This document shows positions 42,949-51,092 of a stretch of DNA of 64,000 nt, one piece after another. The DNA is from JALOOB01 sp964387985. Its GTDB lineage: Bacteria; Chloroflexota; Anaerolineae; CG2-30-64-16. The first letter of the stretch is position 1; each line of letters starts with the position of its first letter. Location of the stretch: the NCBI GenBank assembly GCA_964387985.1, contig CAYLZG010000007.1:1-64000 (forward strand), in the 5' to 3' direction. The position numbers and the translations under genes were made by a program. The notes below the pieces were generated by a model that did no database searches, was not told the DNA's origin, and was given only the letters and a program-made list of their open reading frames with translations.

Positions 42949-43340
42949 CAGAAATGCAGGATCCGGAAGAAATCTGGCGGGAATCACTCAGCAAGGCGCC
43001 TCCGCCGCTTGAGGAACATCCTCCCACAATCCAACGTGCTGAGGCCTGGCCGTATCCGGACCTGCGGCGGCTCTGGGTGCGCCTGGAGACGAGCCCCTTC
43101 GCCGCATTCCCCAATCTCGAGCTGATCCTGACGGATGCCGAAGAACGGGTCGTCGGCAGCATGTTCATTGTTGAGGTGCGGGATGCGTACCAGTCACTCA
43201 CGCTGCACCTGCGTCAGGAGCCGCGACCCGGTGAACGTTATCGCCTGACCATCGTGCTCTCACGCAATGAAGATGTGCTTGACACGCAGGCGCTTGACTT
43301 CGATCTGGTTTTCCGTGACCCCAAGGGAGGAAGACAATGA
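42945..43340 (+). CDS. Conserved hypothetical soluble protein
   Basis: 131 residues, beta-rich with a Pro/Glu-rich N-terminus. No membrane segment. LWVRLETSPFAAFPNLELIL and QSLTLHLRQEPRPGERYRLT suggest an immunoglobulin-like sheet, but I do not recognise the family. ATG 42945 overlaps the EamA stop by 4 bases, and its end overlaps the CoA-binding gene by 4 bases. Confidence 0.7.
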   Translation: MTEMQDPEEIWRESLSKAPPPLEEHPPTIQRAEAWPYPDLRRLWVRLETSPFAAFPNLELILTDAEERVVGSMFIVEVRDAYQSLTLHLRQEPRPGERYRLTIVLSRNEDVLDTQALDFDLVFRDPKGGRQ

Positions 43341-43759
43341 GCCCATCCGATGCGCAGATCCGCCAGATAATGGAGACGGCCTCCACAATCGCCATCGTCG
43401 GTCTCTCTGACAGGCCCGATCGCGACAGCTACCAAGTAGCTGAGTATCTTCAGGCTCACGGCTACCGTGTCATTCCTGTCAACCCCACTGTTGACGCGGT
43501 GCTCGGCGAGCAGAGCTATGCGCGCGTGGCAGACATACCTGAAATGATCGACATCGTAGATGTGTTTCGCAGGCCGGATTCAGCGGTGGAAGTGGTTGCA
43601 GACGCAATCGAGGCAGGTGCGCGCGTCGTGTGGATGCAACTTGGCGTGGTCAATCAGGAGGCTGCGAGGATGGCCGAGGCTGCCGGGCTGCAAGTAGTGA
43701 TGGATCGCTGCATAAAGATAGAGCACCGCCGGCTGCTGGGACAAGACCCACCAGCGTAG
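43337..43759 (+). CDS. CoA-binding domain protein (YccU-like)
   Basis: 140 residues: a Rossmann fold with the CoA-binding pattern TIAIVGLSDRPDRDSYQVAE, then VIPVNPT, a DIVDVFRRP segment and VVWMQLGVVNQEAA. The family is widespread and of uncertain function. ATG 43337 overlaps the preceding stop. It ends the ftsY-prfB-smc run. Confidence 0.9.
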   Translation: MSPSDAQIRQIMETASTIAIVGLSDRPDRDSYQVAEYLQAHGYRVIPVNPTVDAVLGEQSYARVADIPEMIDIVDVFRRPDSAVEVVADAIEAGARVVWMQLGVVNQEAARMAEAAGLQVVMDRCIKIEHRRLLGQDPPA

Positions 43760-43790
43760 GTGCTCTTCTTGGTTCAGGCGTGTTGCCGGG

Positions 43791-45008
43791 CTACGGGCGT
43801 ATGATCACAGGCATGCCGATGTACGCCATATCATACAGCATCTTGGCGTGTGTGTTGTTCAACATGACACAACCATATGTGATCGGCATGCCAACGTTAC
43901 CACTCCAGATCTGAACGCCGGTGCTCGCGTTCCAGGGCAGGCCGTGAATTCCGTTCTCGCTCGAGCCCGCCCAATAGATGCCAAGCCAATAAGGCATCCA
44001 GATGTTCCAACGTGAGCCGTAGGCCTTTTCCATCTTGGATTGGACCTTGAATGTGCCGACCTTCGTACCCGCCCCCCTACGGCCGGTAGAGCAGGTCCAC
44101 TTCGCGATGACGGTTGTGCCGCTATACAGCCAACAACGCTGCTCGGAGATGCTGGCAACGAACTTCGTCGCCTTCCCCTTGGGAGCCGTAGTCGTCGTGC
44201 CGCTGCTGCTACTGCCGCTGCTGCCCTTGGCCGGAATCTTGAGACGCATGCCCACATGGATCAGGTCCGCGCTTGCGAGATCATTGCTTGCCACTAACGC
44301 ATCTACAGATACGCCGTACAGGCGGGCGATCTGTGAGAGTGTCTCGCCGGCTTGCACTGTGTGGGTCTTGGGAACTGATGGCTTGGCCGTGGGTTGGGCC
44401 GTTGGGGACTTCGTCGCCGTGGGCACGGCCGACGGCGAAGGCTCGGGTGTAGGTTGGGCCGTTGGCGAGGCCTCAGCCGCTGGTTGAGCGGGAACGGGAC
44501 TGGTCTCTGTGGGCTGAGGTGTGGGCGCTGGCGTCTCAGTTGTGGCAGACGGAATCCTCGGGATCACGAGCCTCTGACCTGCCCAGATGATGTCAGGATT
44601 GCGGAGATCGTTGGCCTGCTGCAGGGCAGCCATGCTCACGCCAAACTTCCGGGCAATTGCCGCCAGCGTATCGCCGCGCTGCACCGTGTACTTGGTATCT
44701 TGTCCCGTGCCAGGCATGCCGCTCGCCTGAGGAGCAGGCGTGCTCACACTGCCAGCCGGGATGGTCAGGCGCTGGCCGACAAATATCGTGTCGGAGTTGG
44801 CCAGGCCATTTGCCTGCACCAGTACACTGGCTGTGACGCCATATCGTGCTGCAATGTCGGTCAGTCGGTCGCCCGGTTGAACCACGTACACGGTACCGTC
44901 TCCGAGCGGAAGGGCAGAAACGAGTCCGGTCTGTGAAGCCAGCACAATCATGCACCCCAACAACAGCGCCAAACCGAACATAGTCCTCGGTTGCTTTCTT
45001 GCAGCCAT
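43791..45008 (-). CDS. L,D-transpeptidase with three LysM domains
   Basis: 405 residues. The signal segment (FGLALLLGCMIVLASQTGLVSA) is followed by three LysM repeats (YVVQPGDRLTDIAARYGV, YTVQRGDTLAAIARKFGV, HTVQAGETLSQIARLYGV), with Thr-Pro linkers. The C-terminal YkuD domain has the catalytic set ENGIHGLPWN and PITYGCVMLNN (His, Gly-Cys). It would crosslink or trim peptidoglycan peptides while the LysM units bind glycan. ATG 45008, with GAGGG ahead, is taken as start. A promoter (TTGACA at 45092-45087, TATGCT at 45069-45064, 17-base spacing) drives it. Confidence 0.93.
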   Translation of the reverse strand: MAARKQPRTMFGLALLLGCMIVLASQTGLVSALPLGDGTVYVVQPGDRLTDIAARYGVTASVLVQANGLANSDTIFVGQRLTIPAGSVSTPAPQASGMPGTGQDTKYTVQRGDTLAAIARKFGVSMAALQQANDLRNPDIIWAGQRLVIPRIPSATTETPAPTPQPTETSPVPAQPAAEASPTAQPTPEPSPSAVPTATKSPTAQPTAKPSVPKTHTVQAGETLSQIARLYGVSVDALVASNDLASADLIHVGMRLKIPAKGSSGSSSSGTTTTAPKGKATKFVASISEQRCWLYSGTTVIAKWTCSTGRRGAGTKVGTFKVQSKMEKAYGSRWNIWMPYWLGIYWAGSSENGIHGLPWNASTGVQIWSGNVGMPITYGCVMLNNTHAKMLYDMAYIGMPVIIRP

Positions 45009-45063
45009 AGAATCCCTCACAGCGATGTTTGCACGAAGCATGTCAACAGGTTGTCCGGCCATC

Positions 45064-45092
45064 AGCATAACCCAAGTCACACGACCTGTCAA
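45064..45092 (-). promoter_or_regulatory. Promoter of the L,D-transpeptidase gene
   Basis: On the minus strand TTGACA (45092-45087), 17 bases, then TATGCT (45069-45064). It is back to back with the plus-strand promoter; the two -35 boxes are 2 bases apart. Confidence 0.7.
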
Positions 45093-45094
45093 GA

Positions 45095-45123
45095 TTGCAA
45101 ATATGATTAATTTGTCGTATAAT
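45095..45123 (+). promoter_or_regulatory. Promoter of the YVTN-propeller protein gene
   Basis: TTGCAA (45095-45100), 17 bases, then TATAAT (45118-45123). Confidence 0.75.
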
Positions 45124-45161
45124 CGATCCACTTATGGCAGCGAGATTCAATGGAGAGCAAA

Positions 45162-46841
45162 ATGCCTGATGAGCCCGGACGCCCGGAACGAGCACTCATG
45201 CGCGTTGCACTGGGGACCTTTGCCGTAGCTGCTCTGCTGGTATTGGGTAGCTTCTTGTGGGGCGGGATTTCCGAAAGTACAGCCGCGGCGCCTGTTCTGC
45301 AGGTCGAAGACACGCCTACAGCTACGCCCTGCATCTGCAGCGCGGATGCATACGAGCCGGATGACATCCAGCCTCAAGCCAAGCCACTGCTGCCGGGCGA
45401 ACCAGCGCAGCAGCACTCGTTTCACCTCGCAGGCAATGTAGACTGGTATCGCATTGACGACGTACGTCCTGGGCAGACATGCCACGTGTCAACCTTCGAT
45501 CTGAGTGGCGATATCGACCCATTCATGATCCTCTACGATAAGCAGGGAGTGATCATCAAGTCAAATGATGATCGAGATGAAACATTGTGCTCTGTTGATC
45601 TGGAGTATTGCGGATCCGAGATCACCTGGGAGTCAACGATCGACCATCAATGTCCGTGCTACCTGTTCGTTCGTACGCTCAGCTACTCTGCCTGCAATTG
45701 CCCGATGTACAAGATCCAGGTAATACGCTTTGGCCGCTACCTGCCGCTGGTGGTGTTCCAGCCGACACCGACATTCACACCGACGCCTACCGCTACGCCG
45801 ACCAACACCAGCACGCCGACGCCGACTGCTACTAATACCCCAACGCCGACCAACACTCCCACAGCGACGCCGACGCCAACTTACGGACCATCGCCGACAC
45901 CCACGGCTACGCCGCGCGACACCGGCATGCGTTACCCGCAGGCAGTGGCGGTAGACAGCGCGAACCACCGAGTCTTCGTTGCGAGCCGCGACAATGACCG
46001 CGTCTACCAGCTCGACGGCATGAGCCTGGAGGTGCTTAAGAGCGTGGTGGTGCCCGACCAACCATGGGGCATCGCCTACTATGCGCCGGAGAACAAAGTG
46101 TATGTAGGTAGTTGGAGCACGGGAACAGTGACGGTGCTCGATGCTGATACGCTGGTCCAGATCAAGACCATTCCCGTCGGGCCGAATCCGACCTGGGTTG
46201 AGGCTGCCGGCAACCGCATCCACCTGATCGCCTATGGCACCAACAGCCTTGTGGTCATTGACCCCGCGACCGATACGGTCGTCAGAAGCCAACGCCTGAG
46301 CCGCACCGTAGGCGCCTGGGGTCTGGCATACAACCCGAGCAGGGGGGTGACCTATATCGGCAGCCGGGACTCGAAAACCATCACTGTGCTGGACAGCACA
46401 TACACGGAACGTTGGGTGGTCTCGTCCGGGCTGAGCACACAGTGCGAACCGTTCGAGTTGGACTTCAACCCGGTACTAAACAGGTTGTATACGGTGTGCG
46501 ATGTCGAAGGGCAGCTGAACGACAGGGTGATCGTTCACGAGTCCATCAGCGAAGGATTGGTGGCTCTGGCAGAGATCACTGTTGGAAGCGCAGGGCCGGA
46601 TCTACCCCAAGGTGAGGACGGTCGTGGTGGCATCGCAGTCAATCCAGCAACAGGCAGCCTGTTCGTCAGCAACGCCCACAACGACACGGTCAGCATCGTC
46701 GATGGTGCGACCTATCAAGTGCTGGACACGGTCGGCGTGGGGAACAGTCCCTTCGGCCTTGCGATCGATACTCAGACCAAGCGCATTTTCGTCGCTAACC
46801 GGCTGAGCAACGACGTATCGGCGATCATGGATCCCAAGTAA
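45162..46841 (+). CDS. Surface protein: PPC-like domain, Thr-Pro linker, YVTN beta-propeller
   Basis: 559 residues from ATG 45162, which has GGAGAG ahead; ATG 45150 is an alternative. An N-terminal hydrophobic anchor precedes a Cys-rich domain. Its signature is DAYEPDDIQPQAKPLLPGE to NVDWYRIDDV, typical of bacterial pre-peptidase C-terminal (PPC) domains. A Thr-Pro repeat linker of about 60 residues follows. The C-terminal half has YVTN-like blades (YPQAVAVDSANHRVFVASRD, PWGIAYYAPENKVYVGSW, GIAVNPATGSLFVSNAHNDT). A surface or secreted binding role is likely; no ligand is suggested. Confidence 0.85.
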   Translation: MPDEPGRPERALMRVALGTFAVAALLVLGSFLWGGISESTAAAPVLQVEDTPTATPCICSADAYEPDDIQPQAKPLLPGEPAQQHSFHLAGNVDWYRIDDVRPGQTCHVSTFDLSGDIDPFMILYDKQGVIIKSNDDRDETLCSVDLEYCGSEITWESTIDHQCPCYLFVRTLSYSACNCPMYKIQVIRFGRYLPLVVFQPTPTFTPTPTATPTNTSTPTPTATNTPTPTNTPTATPTPTYGPSPTPTATPRDTGMRYPQAVAVDSANHRVFVASRDNDRVYQLDGMSLEVLKSVVVPDQPWGIAYYAPENKVYVGSWSTGTVTVLDADTLVQIKTIPVGPNPTWVEAAGNRIHLIAYGTNSLVVIDPATDTVVRSQRLSRTVGAWGLAYNPSRGVTYIGSRDSKTITVLDSTYTERWVVSSGLSTQCEPFELDFNPVLNRLYTVCDVEGQLNDRVIVHESISEGLVALAEITVGSAGPDLPQGEDGRGGIAVNPATGSLFVSNAHNDTVSIVDGATYQVLDTVGVGNSPFGLAIDTQTKRIFVANRLSNDVSAIMDPK

Positions 46842-46854
46842 GCCTGGGAGTGTG

Positions 46855-46891
46855 CACTGCTGGTGGCGCTATCTGCGTGCCTCCAGCAGTG
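46855..46891. terminator. Hairpin between convergent genes
   Basis: CACTGCTGG (46855-46863) and CCAGCAGTG (46883-46891) form a 9-bp stem, with a weaker inner stem. There is no clear T tract. Confidence 0.35.
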
Positions 46892-46927
46892 TGCGCCTCG
46901 CGTCGTCATTCTGCATCAGCCGCTACC

Positions 46928-47566
46928 CTACTGGCGCTGCTTCAACAACCCGCGGACAAATGCAATCTCGTCATCATTCACCGTGTGTCCCATGTTCGGA
47001 TATAACCTGAGCGTGACATCCGCACCGAGGCGCCTGAAAACAGATGCCGATTCGACGACCCGCTCCCTGGAGATGTGAGGATCGAGGTCACTGCAAGCGA
47101 GGAAAACGGGAGCGCCATCCATCGTGCCAGCATAATCTCGTGGACTGCCGTCCGGACCGATCAAGCCCCCGCTCAGGCCGATTACTCCGCCGTAGCGTTG
47201 TGCATGGCGTGCGGCATACTCCAGGACGAGGCAAGCCCCCTGGGAAAAGCCGAGAAGGTAGGTGGATGCCAGGGGAACGCCAGCCTCAGCGACCCTCGCG
47301 ATCATCTCACCAACGCGTTTCAGAGCAGATGAAAGCCAGGGCTCGTTGCTCTCCAGCGGAGCGGTAAATGGGCGTGGATACCAGGTGTTGTGCGCCGCTT
47401 GCGGAGCAAGGAAGGCCACACCGTCTGACCGAATCAGGGGCGCAAGCGAGAGCATACTCTCTGCTGTCGCACCTCGCCCGTGCACCATGATTACCGCAGC
47501 GTCCGCTGTCGCCAGCGGAGCACCATGCTTAAGAACCGGTTGTTCGTCGTGCAGTTGCCTTGCCAT
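46928..47566 (-). CDS. Alpha/beta hydrolase (carboxylesterase/phospholipase type)
   Basis: 212 residues from ATG 47566. The nucleophile elbow is LLGFSQGACLVLEY (GxSxG), the acid is in VFLACSDLDPHISRERV, and the His is in NMGHTVNDDEI. The oxyanion region is IMVHGRGATAES. The carboxylesterase/lysophospholipase family hydrolyses small acyl esters; the substrate is not known. ATG 47581 and 47599 are alternative starts; none has a clear ribosome site. Confidence 0.88.
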   Translation of the reverse strand: MARQLHDEQPVLKHGAPLATADAAVIMVHGRGATAESMLSLAPLIRSDGVAFLAPQAAHNTWYPRPFTAPLESNEPWLSSALKRVGEMIARVAEAGVPLASTYLLGFSQGACLVLEYAARHAQRYGGVIGLSGGLIGPDGSPRDYAGTMDGAPVFLACSDLDPHISRERVVESASVFRRLGADVTLRLYPNMGHTVNDDEIAFVRGLLKQRQ

Positions 47567-47680
47567 ATACACATCTCGCATCCAGATAAGAGAGGCCATA
47601 GAGAATCCGTTATGACCTCGCGGGCGTGACGATCGCCGTATACTGCCGTAGCCAGGCATATCTCGGACCTGACACTTGCT

Positions 47681-47709
47681 TTGGCCTGAGGTGCGACCTG
47701 CGCTACAAT
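47681..47709 (+). promoter_or_regulatory. Promoter of the gapped membrane protein gene, probably leaderless
   Basis: TTGGCC (47681-47686), 17 bases, TACAAT (47704-47709), then only 6 bases to ATG 47716. Confidence 0.55.
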
Positions 47710-47715
47710 TATGGC

Positions 47716-48510
47716 ATGCGCTTGGCCGATCCATCCAACCCCGCCACCTGGCTCATCGCCAGCTTCCTGGCGATCGTCGTCGCGACGAACCTTGCCTGGC
47801 TGGCAATGCGGCACCGCTCCCGACCGGACGGACTTCGTCAGGGGCCACTGGCCATCTTGGGCTGGCTGGCCCTGGCGTTCTTCTACCTGCTGCTCCCCTA
47901 TCTCGCAATACGAGAAGGTGTCCTGTCGCCGTACACCCTTGGGCTGTCGGAAATCGACTGGNNNNNNNNNNGGCCTGCCACCCTGTCCGATGGGATAGCG
48001 CTCTCTGGAATCATCGTGGGAGGGTCGATATTCGGCTGGCTGATCTATCGCCGATCGTTGCCCGAAGGTCCGCTCCCGCGTGGCACGGCACGACTGATTC
48101 CAGCGTTACGTGCTCCCGCCGATGCCATGCTTCACCAGTGGCATTGGGCGTTCTATCGCGCGGCTATGACAGAATGGTTGGTGCTCGACCCTCACTCTGC
48201 GGCCGGGGTCCCGCCGCTGGGACGCGTGCGCGACGCACTCCAGGGCGAACCCCTTTACTGGGGCGCCTGTTTGGGATTGGCGATGATCATCCTCGAAATG
48301 GTGCTGGATCCCTTCACCCGATCGATGCTGCGCCGGCCTGGCGATGGGCATGCGCTCATCCGGAGGGCGACCCTTGCCGTGGCCACCACCTGCCTTTTTG
48401 TTCTAACCCGCAATCTCTGGCTGTGCATTATTGTCCACATTGCGGTCGAGACGCTTGTGGCAGGATGGTTCCCACTGCGTATCCCACCAACGCCTGTCCG
48501 CGAAGACTAA
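47716..48510 (+). CDS. Polytopic membrane protein (contains an assembly gap)
   Basis: About 264 residues with five to seven hydrophobic segments. The C-terminal region, with FVLTRNLWLCIIVHIAVETL, recalls the CAAX-protease (CPBP) fold in having a conserved-looking His, but the E-E-x3-R motif is not seen, so I do not assign it. The 10-N gap at 47962-47971 falls after the first hydrophobic block; the frame is the same on both sides. The mRNA is probably leaderless. Confidence 0.6.
   Translation: MRLADPSNPATWLIASFLAIVVATNLAWLAMRHRSRPDGLRQGPLAILGWLALAFFYLLLPYLAIREGVLSPYTLGLSEIDWXXXXPATLSDGIALSGIIVGGSIFGWLIYRRSLPEGPLPRGTARLIPALRAPADAMLHQWHWAFYRAAMTEWLVLDPHSAAGVPPLGRVRDALQGEPLYWGACLGLAMIILEMVLDPFTRSMLRRPGDGHALIRRATLAVATTCLFVLTRNLWLCIIVHIAVETLVAGWFPLRIPPTPVRED
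47962..47971. other. Assembly gap (10 N)
   Basis: Ten N of nominal length inside the membrane protein gene. The reading frame continues if the true length is 3m+1. Confidence 0.95.
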
Positions 48511-48512
48511 AC

Positions 48513-48547
48513 AAAAAGGGCCCGGCTTGTCGATTAGCCAGGGCCCT
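48513..48547. terminator. Bidirectional terminator
   Basis: AGGGCCC (48517-48523) pairs with GGGCCCT (48541-48547), extended by GGCT/AGCC. On the minus strand it is followed by TTTTT (48517-48513), ending the 48568-48915 gene; on the plus strand it lies just after the membrane protein stop. Confidence 0.7.
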
Positions 48548-48567
48548 CATCCTGCCGTGAACAGGGA

Positions 48568-48915
48568 TCAGGGGAGTACGAGCGCGAGCACCACAAGTAT
48601 GGCGATGATGGAAACCGCGACAATGCCCAGACGGCGCAAATCCTGCCGGACATACGTGTAGTCGCCGGTCATACCCGTCCCCCCGCGTGCATAGGAGCCG
48701 CCAGCGCCAAGGGAAGTACGAGGCATCGCACCTGCGCTGCGTGCAGCCTGGGGGCCATTGGCGCCGGCTGCGCCTGTCGCTCGGCCACCCGACGCCGGCG
48801 CCTGGGCAGTGGCCTGAGGGCTGGATTCAGCCTTTGATGGCTTGCCGTCACCGTACATGCGGGGATCCGATGCGCGCGGCACACGCCTGGACTGAGCCTT
48901 TTTCTGCTTTGCCAT
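48568..48915 (-). CDS. Small tail-anchored membrane protein
   Basis: 115 residues: a basic start (MAKQKKAQSRRVPRA), an Ala/Gly/Ser-rich low-complexity middle, and one C-terminal helix (LGIVAVSIIAILVVLALVLP) after DYTYVRQDLRR. It fits a tail-anchored protein; the function is unknown. ATG 48915 is the start. A strong promoter overlaps the end of murJ, so it is transcribed on its own. Confidence 0.65.
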   Translation of the reverse strand: MAKQKKAQSRRVPRASDPRMYGDGKPSKAESSPQATAQAPASGGRATGAAGANGPQAARSAGAMPRTSLGAGGSYARGGTGMTGDYTYVRQDLRRLGIVAVSIIAILVVLALVLP

Positions 48916-48955
48916 TCGCGATAACCTCTTGCCAAGATAGATATCAAACCAATCT

Positions 48956-48984
48956 ATTATAGCCGCGCCGCCTGGGCCCGTCAA
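48956..48984 (-). promoter_or_regulatory. Promoter embedded in the end of murJ
   Basis: On the minus strand TTGACG (48984-48979), 17 bases, then TATAAT (48961-48956). The -35 covers the murJ stop codon (48983-48981). Confidence 0.75.
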
Positions 48985-50591
48985 TTTCCGTGCGAACTCA
49001 TATTTCGCTTCAGCACCTTCCCAAGGATGGCGTCGAGCAGCCGGGTCACTTCCTGGATGCCCAGCAATCGCAGCACACCGAGATAGAACGCGCCGCCCAG
49101 CCCGCCTCCAAGGATGACGATGATCAGCGCGCCCACCTTGCCTTGAGGTATGGCGGGCGCCATGCCGTGAACCAGAAGCGATACGCCGGCTCCCATGATC
49201 AGGGCCGCACCTCCTGCCGCCCACAGCGTGCGCAGGACGTTCTGTCGATGGAGCCGCCCGACGCTGCGCAGCAGCAGGATGCTCATGATGATCGCATGGC
49301 CGGCCTGTTTTGCTGAGTCTGCCAGGACCAGTCCGAGGAACCCCAATGGCCCCTTGAGAAAAAGCGCTGCCACGAAGTAGAATCCGACCGAGACAACTCC
49401 CACGGCTGCCGGCGTTCGGGTGTTTTGGCGCGCATAGAACGTGTAGTTCAGCAGAAAATCGACGCCTGCGAAGGGCAGACCGATGAGATAGTAGCGTAGG
49501 ACGCGCGCCGTCATCACGGTGTCCGCGAGCGAGAAATCACCGTGCTGAAACAGCAGCCGGATTACCGGCTCGGCGAGCACCCATAAGCCAACTGTGGCCG
49601 GAACCAGCAGCACCAATACCAGGCGCAGCCCTCTGCCGAAGATTTCACGAAAGCCATCCCAGTCCTCCTCGGCTGCGAAGTGAGAGAGGCTCGGGAGAGC
49701 CGCCAACGACACGGCAACCGGCACGAGACCGAGCGGCAACTGGATCAGGGTGGTGGCAAAGCCCATCCAGCTCACGCTCTGTTCCCCTGCTGCCGATGCC
49801 CAGCGACCGTCAACGATGATCTGGAATTGGGTGACGATCAGCCCCAACGCGATGGGAACGTAGAGCCGTCCGATACGCCTCACGGCAGGATGTCCCCAGG
49901 TTTTGCCCAGCCGGATTCGGAGATCACGCAGCCCGGGCGCGGTAACGGCCAGCTGCATCAGGCTGCCAGCCACGATTCCCAGTGGCAGCACGTAGATGTC
50001 GATGGACCGGGCGAGCAACGGGGTCAGGATCACGATGCCCAGGTTGAATACGGCCCCGCTGATTGCGGTGTAACTGAACCTTCGCAACGCGTACAGCAAG
50101 CCGGTGGCGCCTCCGGTCAGTCCAAACAAGAGCACTGCGGGTGCAATCAGCCGCAGGCAGTTCTCTAAGACCTTCTGAAGCTCTGGATTCTCGAAATCAC
50201 CCAGCAATCCTGCCAACGGGCCCGCAAAGGCCTCGATCAGGAGCACTGTGACGCCCATGGCGAGGGCAATGAGACTGAAAACTGCGCTGGCCACCCTGGC
50301 TAGTTCATCGCGCCGGTCGGACCGGCTGTACTCGCTGAATACAGGAACGAGCGCCGCGCTCAACATGCCGCCGACCAGCAAGTCGTAGACCATGGTGGGC
50401 ACGCGGGCAGCCAGGCGAAATGCATCCAGGTGTCCGCTGGCGCCGAAGAACCCGGAGATCACGGCCTCGCGCGCGAGACCGATGACTCTGCTGGCAATGT
50501 TGCCCAAGCCAAGGATGCCCGCAGAACGCGCCAGGCCGCCACTCGCGGTGCTGCGGCTGTGCTGCGTGCTCTCCAGGGCTGACGGGCTCAT
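48981..50591 (-). CDS. murJ: Lipid II flippase MurJ (first copy)
   Basis: 536 residues and about 14 transmembrane helices. The N-terminal motif GLGNIASRVIGLAREAVISG, the VPTMVYDLLVGGMLSAALVP block, and the later PVIRLLFQHGDFS segment are typical of MurJ/MviN. It flips lipid II for peptidoglycan synthesis. It follows the nucleotidyltransferase and TagA-like genes. A second, divergent murJ lies at 58718-60298. Confidence 0.92.
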   Translation of the reverse strand: MSPSALESTQHSRSTASGGLARSAGILGLGNIASRVIGLAREAVISGFFGASGHLDAFRLAARVPTMVYDLLVGGMLSAALVPVFSEYSRSDRRDELARVASAVFSLIALAMGVTVLLIEAFAGPLAGLLGDFENPELQKVLENCLRLIAPAVLLFGLTGGATGLLYALRRFSYTAISGAVFNLGIVILTPLLARSIDIYVLPLGIVAGSLMQLAVTAPGLRDLRIRLGKTWGHPAVRRIGRLYVPIALGLIVTQFQIIVDGRWASAAGEQSVSWMGFATTLIQLPLGLVPVAVSLAALPSLSHFAAEEDWDGFREIFGRGLRLVLVLLVPATVGLWVLAEPVIRLLFQHGDFSLADTVMTARVLRYYLIGLPFAGVDFLLNYTFYARQNTRTPAAVGVVSVGFYFVAALFLKGPLGFLGLVLADSAKQAGHAIIMSILLLRSVGRLHRQNVLRTLWAAGGAALIMGAGVSLLVHGMAPAIPQGKVGALIIVILGGGLGGAFYLGVLRLLGIQEVTRLLDAILGKVLKRNMSSHGN

Positions 50592-50612
50592 GCTTGTATC
50601 CTGTCGAGGCCT

Positions 50613-51092
50613 CTATGCCGGTTCGGACAAAGAGCGAATGCGTTGAATGATCAGCGTGGTGGACCTGTCGGGCACATAAGGCAGGTAGGCCACCCTGCCC
50701 CCGTAGGCCTCGACGACCGCGGCCTCTGGTGGATAGGGTCCGCCGGGTCTGCCCCAATCTCCTCCCTTCACGTAGATGGTGGGACGCAGTGCCCCGACCA
50801 GCCCGGTGGCGGTCAGATCGTCGAAGATCACAACCACATCTACGCACCCCAATGCAGCCAGCAGTTCCGCGCGGTCGGCCTGGGGCACCAGGGGCCGGCC
50901 GGGCTTGCGAGCCGCACACGACGCATCGCTGTTCAGACCGACGATCAGGATGTCGCCCAGGCCGCGTGCCGCCTGAAGGTAGCGCACATGCCCAACGTGC
51001 AGCAGGTCAAAATGCCCGTTCGTGAATACCACCACGCCGGACTGCCCGTGCCGCCATGTAACCGCTTCATCAAGGCTCAATACGAGACCCAA
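50613..51092 (-). CDS. Cytidylyltransferase-like (RfaE C-domain/heptose-1-P type) nucleotidyltransferase
   Basis: 159 residues. The class signature is FTNGHFDLLHVGHVRYL (HxGH). The C-terminal part (YVKGGDWGRPGG to LPYVPDRSTTLIIQRIR) matches the adenylyltransferase half of RfaE/HldE. It charges a sugar phosphate such as D-glycero-manno-heptose-1-P with ADP, or glycerol-3-P/ethanolamine-P with CDP; which one is open. The start is TTG 51092, with AAGGAGAAG ahead. It overlaps the TagA-like gene by 23 bases. Confidence 0.88.
   Translation of the reverse strand: MGLVLSLDEAVTWRHGQSGVVVFTNGHFDLLHVGHVRYLQAARGLGDILIVGLNSDASCAARKPGRPLVPQADRAELLAALGCVDVVVIFDDLTATGLVGALRPTIYVKGGDWGRPGGPYPPEAAVVEAYGGRVAYLPYVPDRSTTLIIQRIRSLSEPA

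Noticed and set aside
45770..45920. Tandem repeat ACGCCGAC-like as a possible non-coding repeat
   Set aside because: It encodes the Thr-Pro linker of the surface protein in frame; no sign of a mobile or regulatory repeat.
47676..48560. 294-codon plus-strand ORF in another frame of the gapped membrane protein
   Set aside because: Arg/Pro/Gly-rich with no hydrophobic pattern; the frame starting at 47716 gives clear membrane helices.
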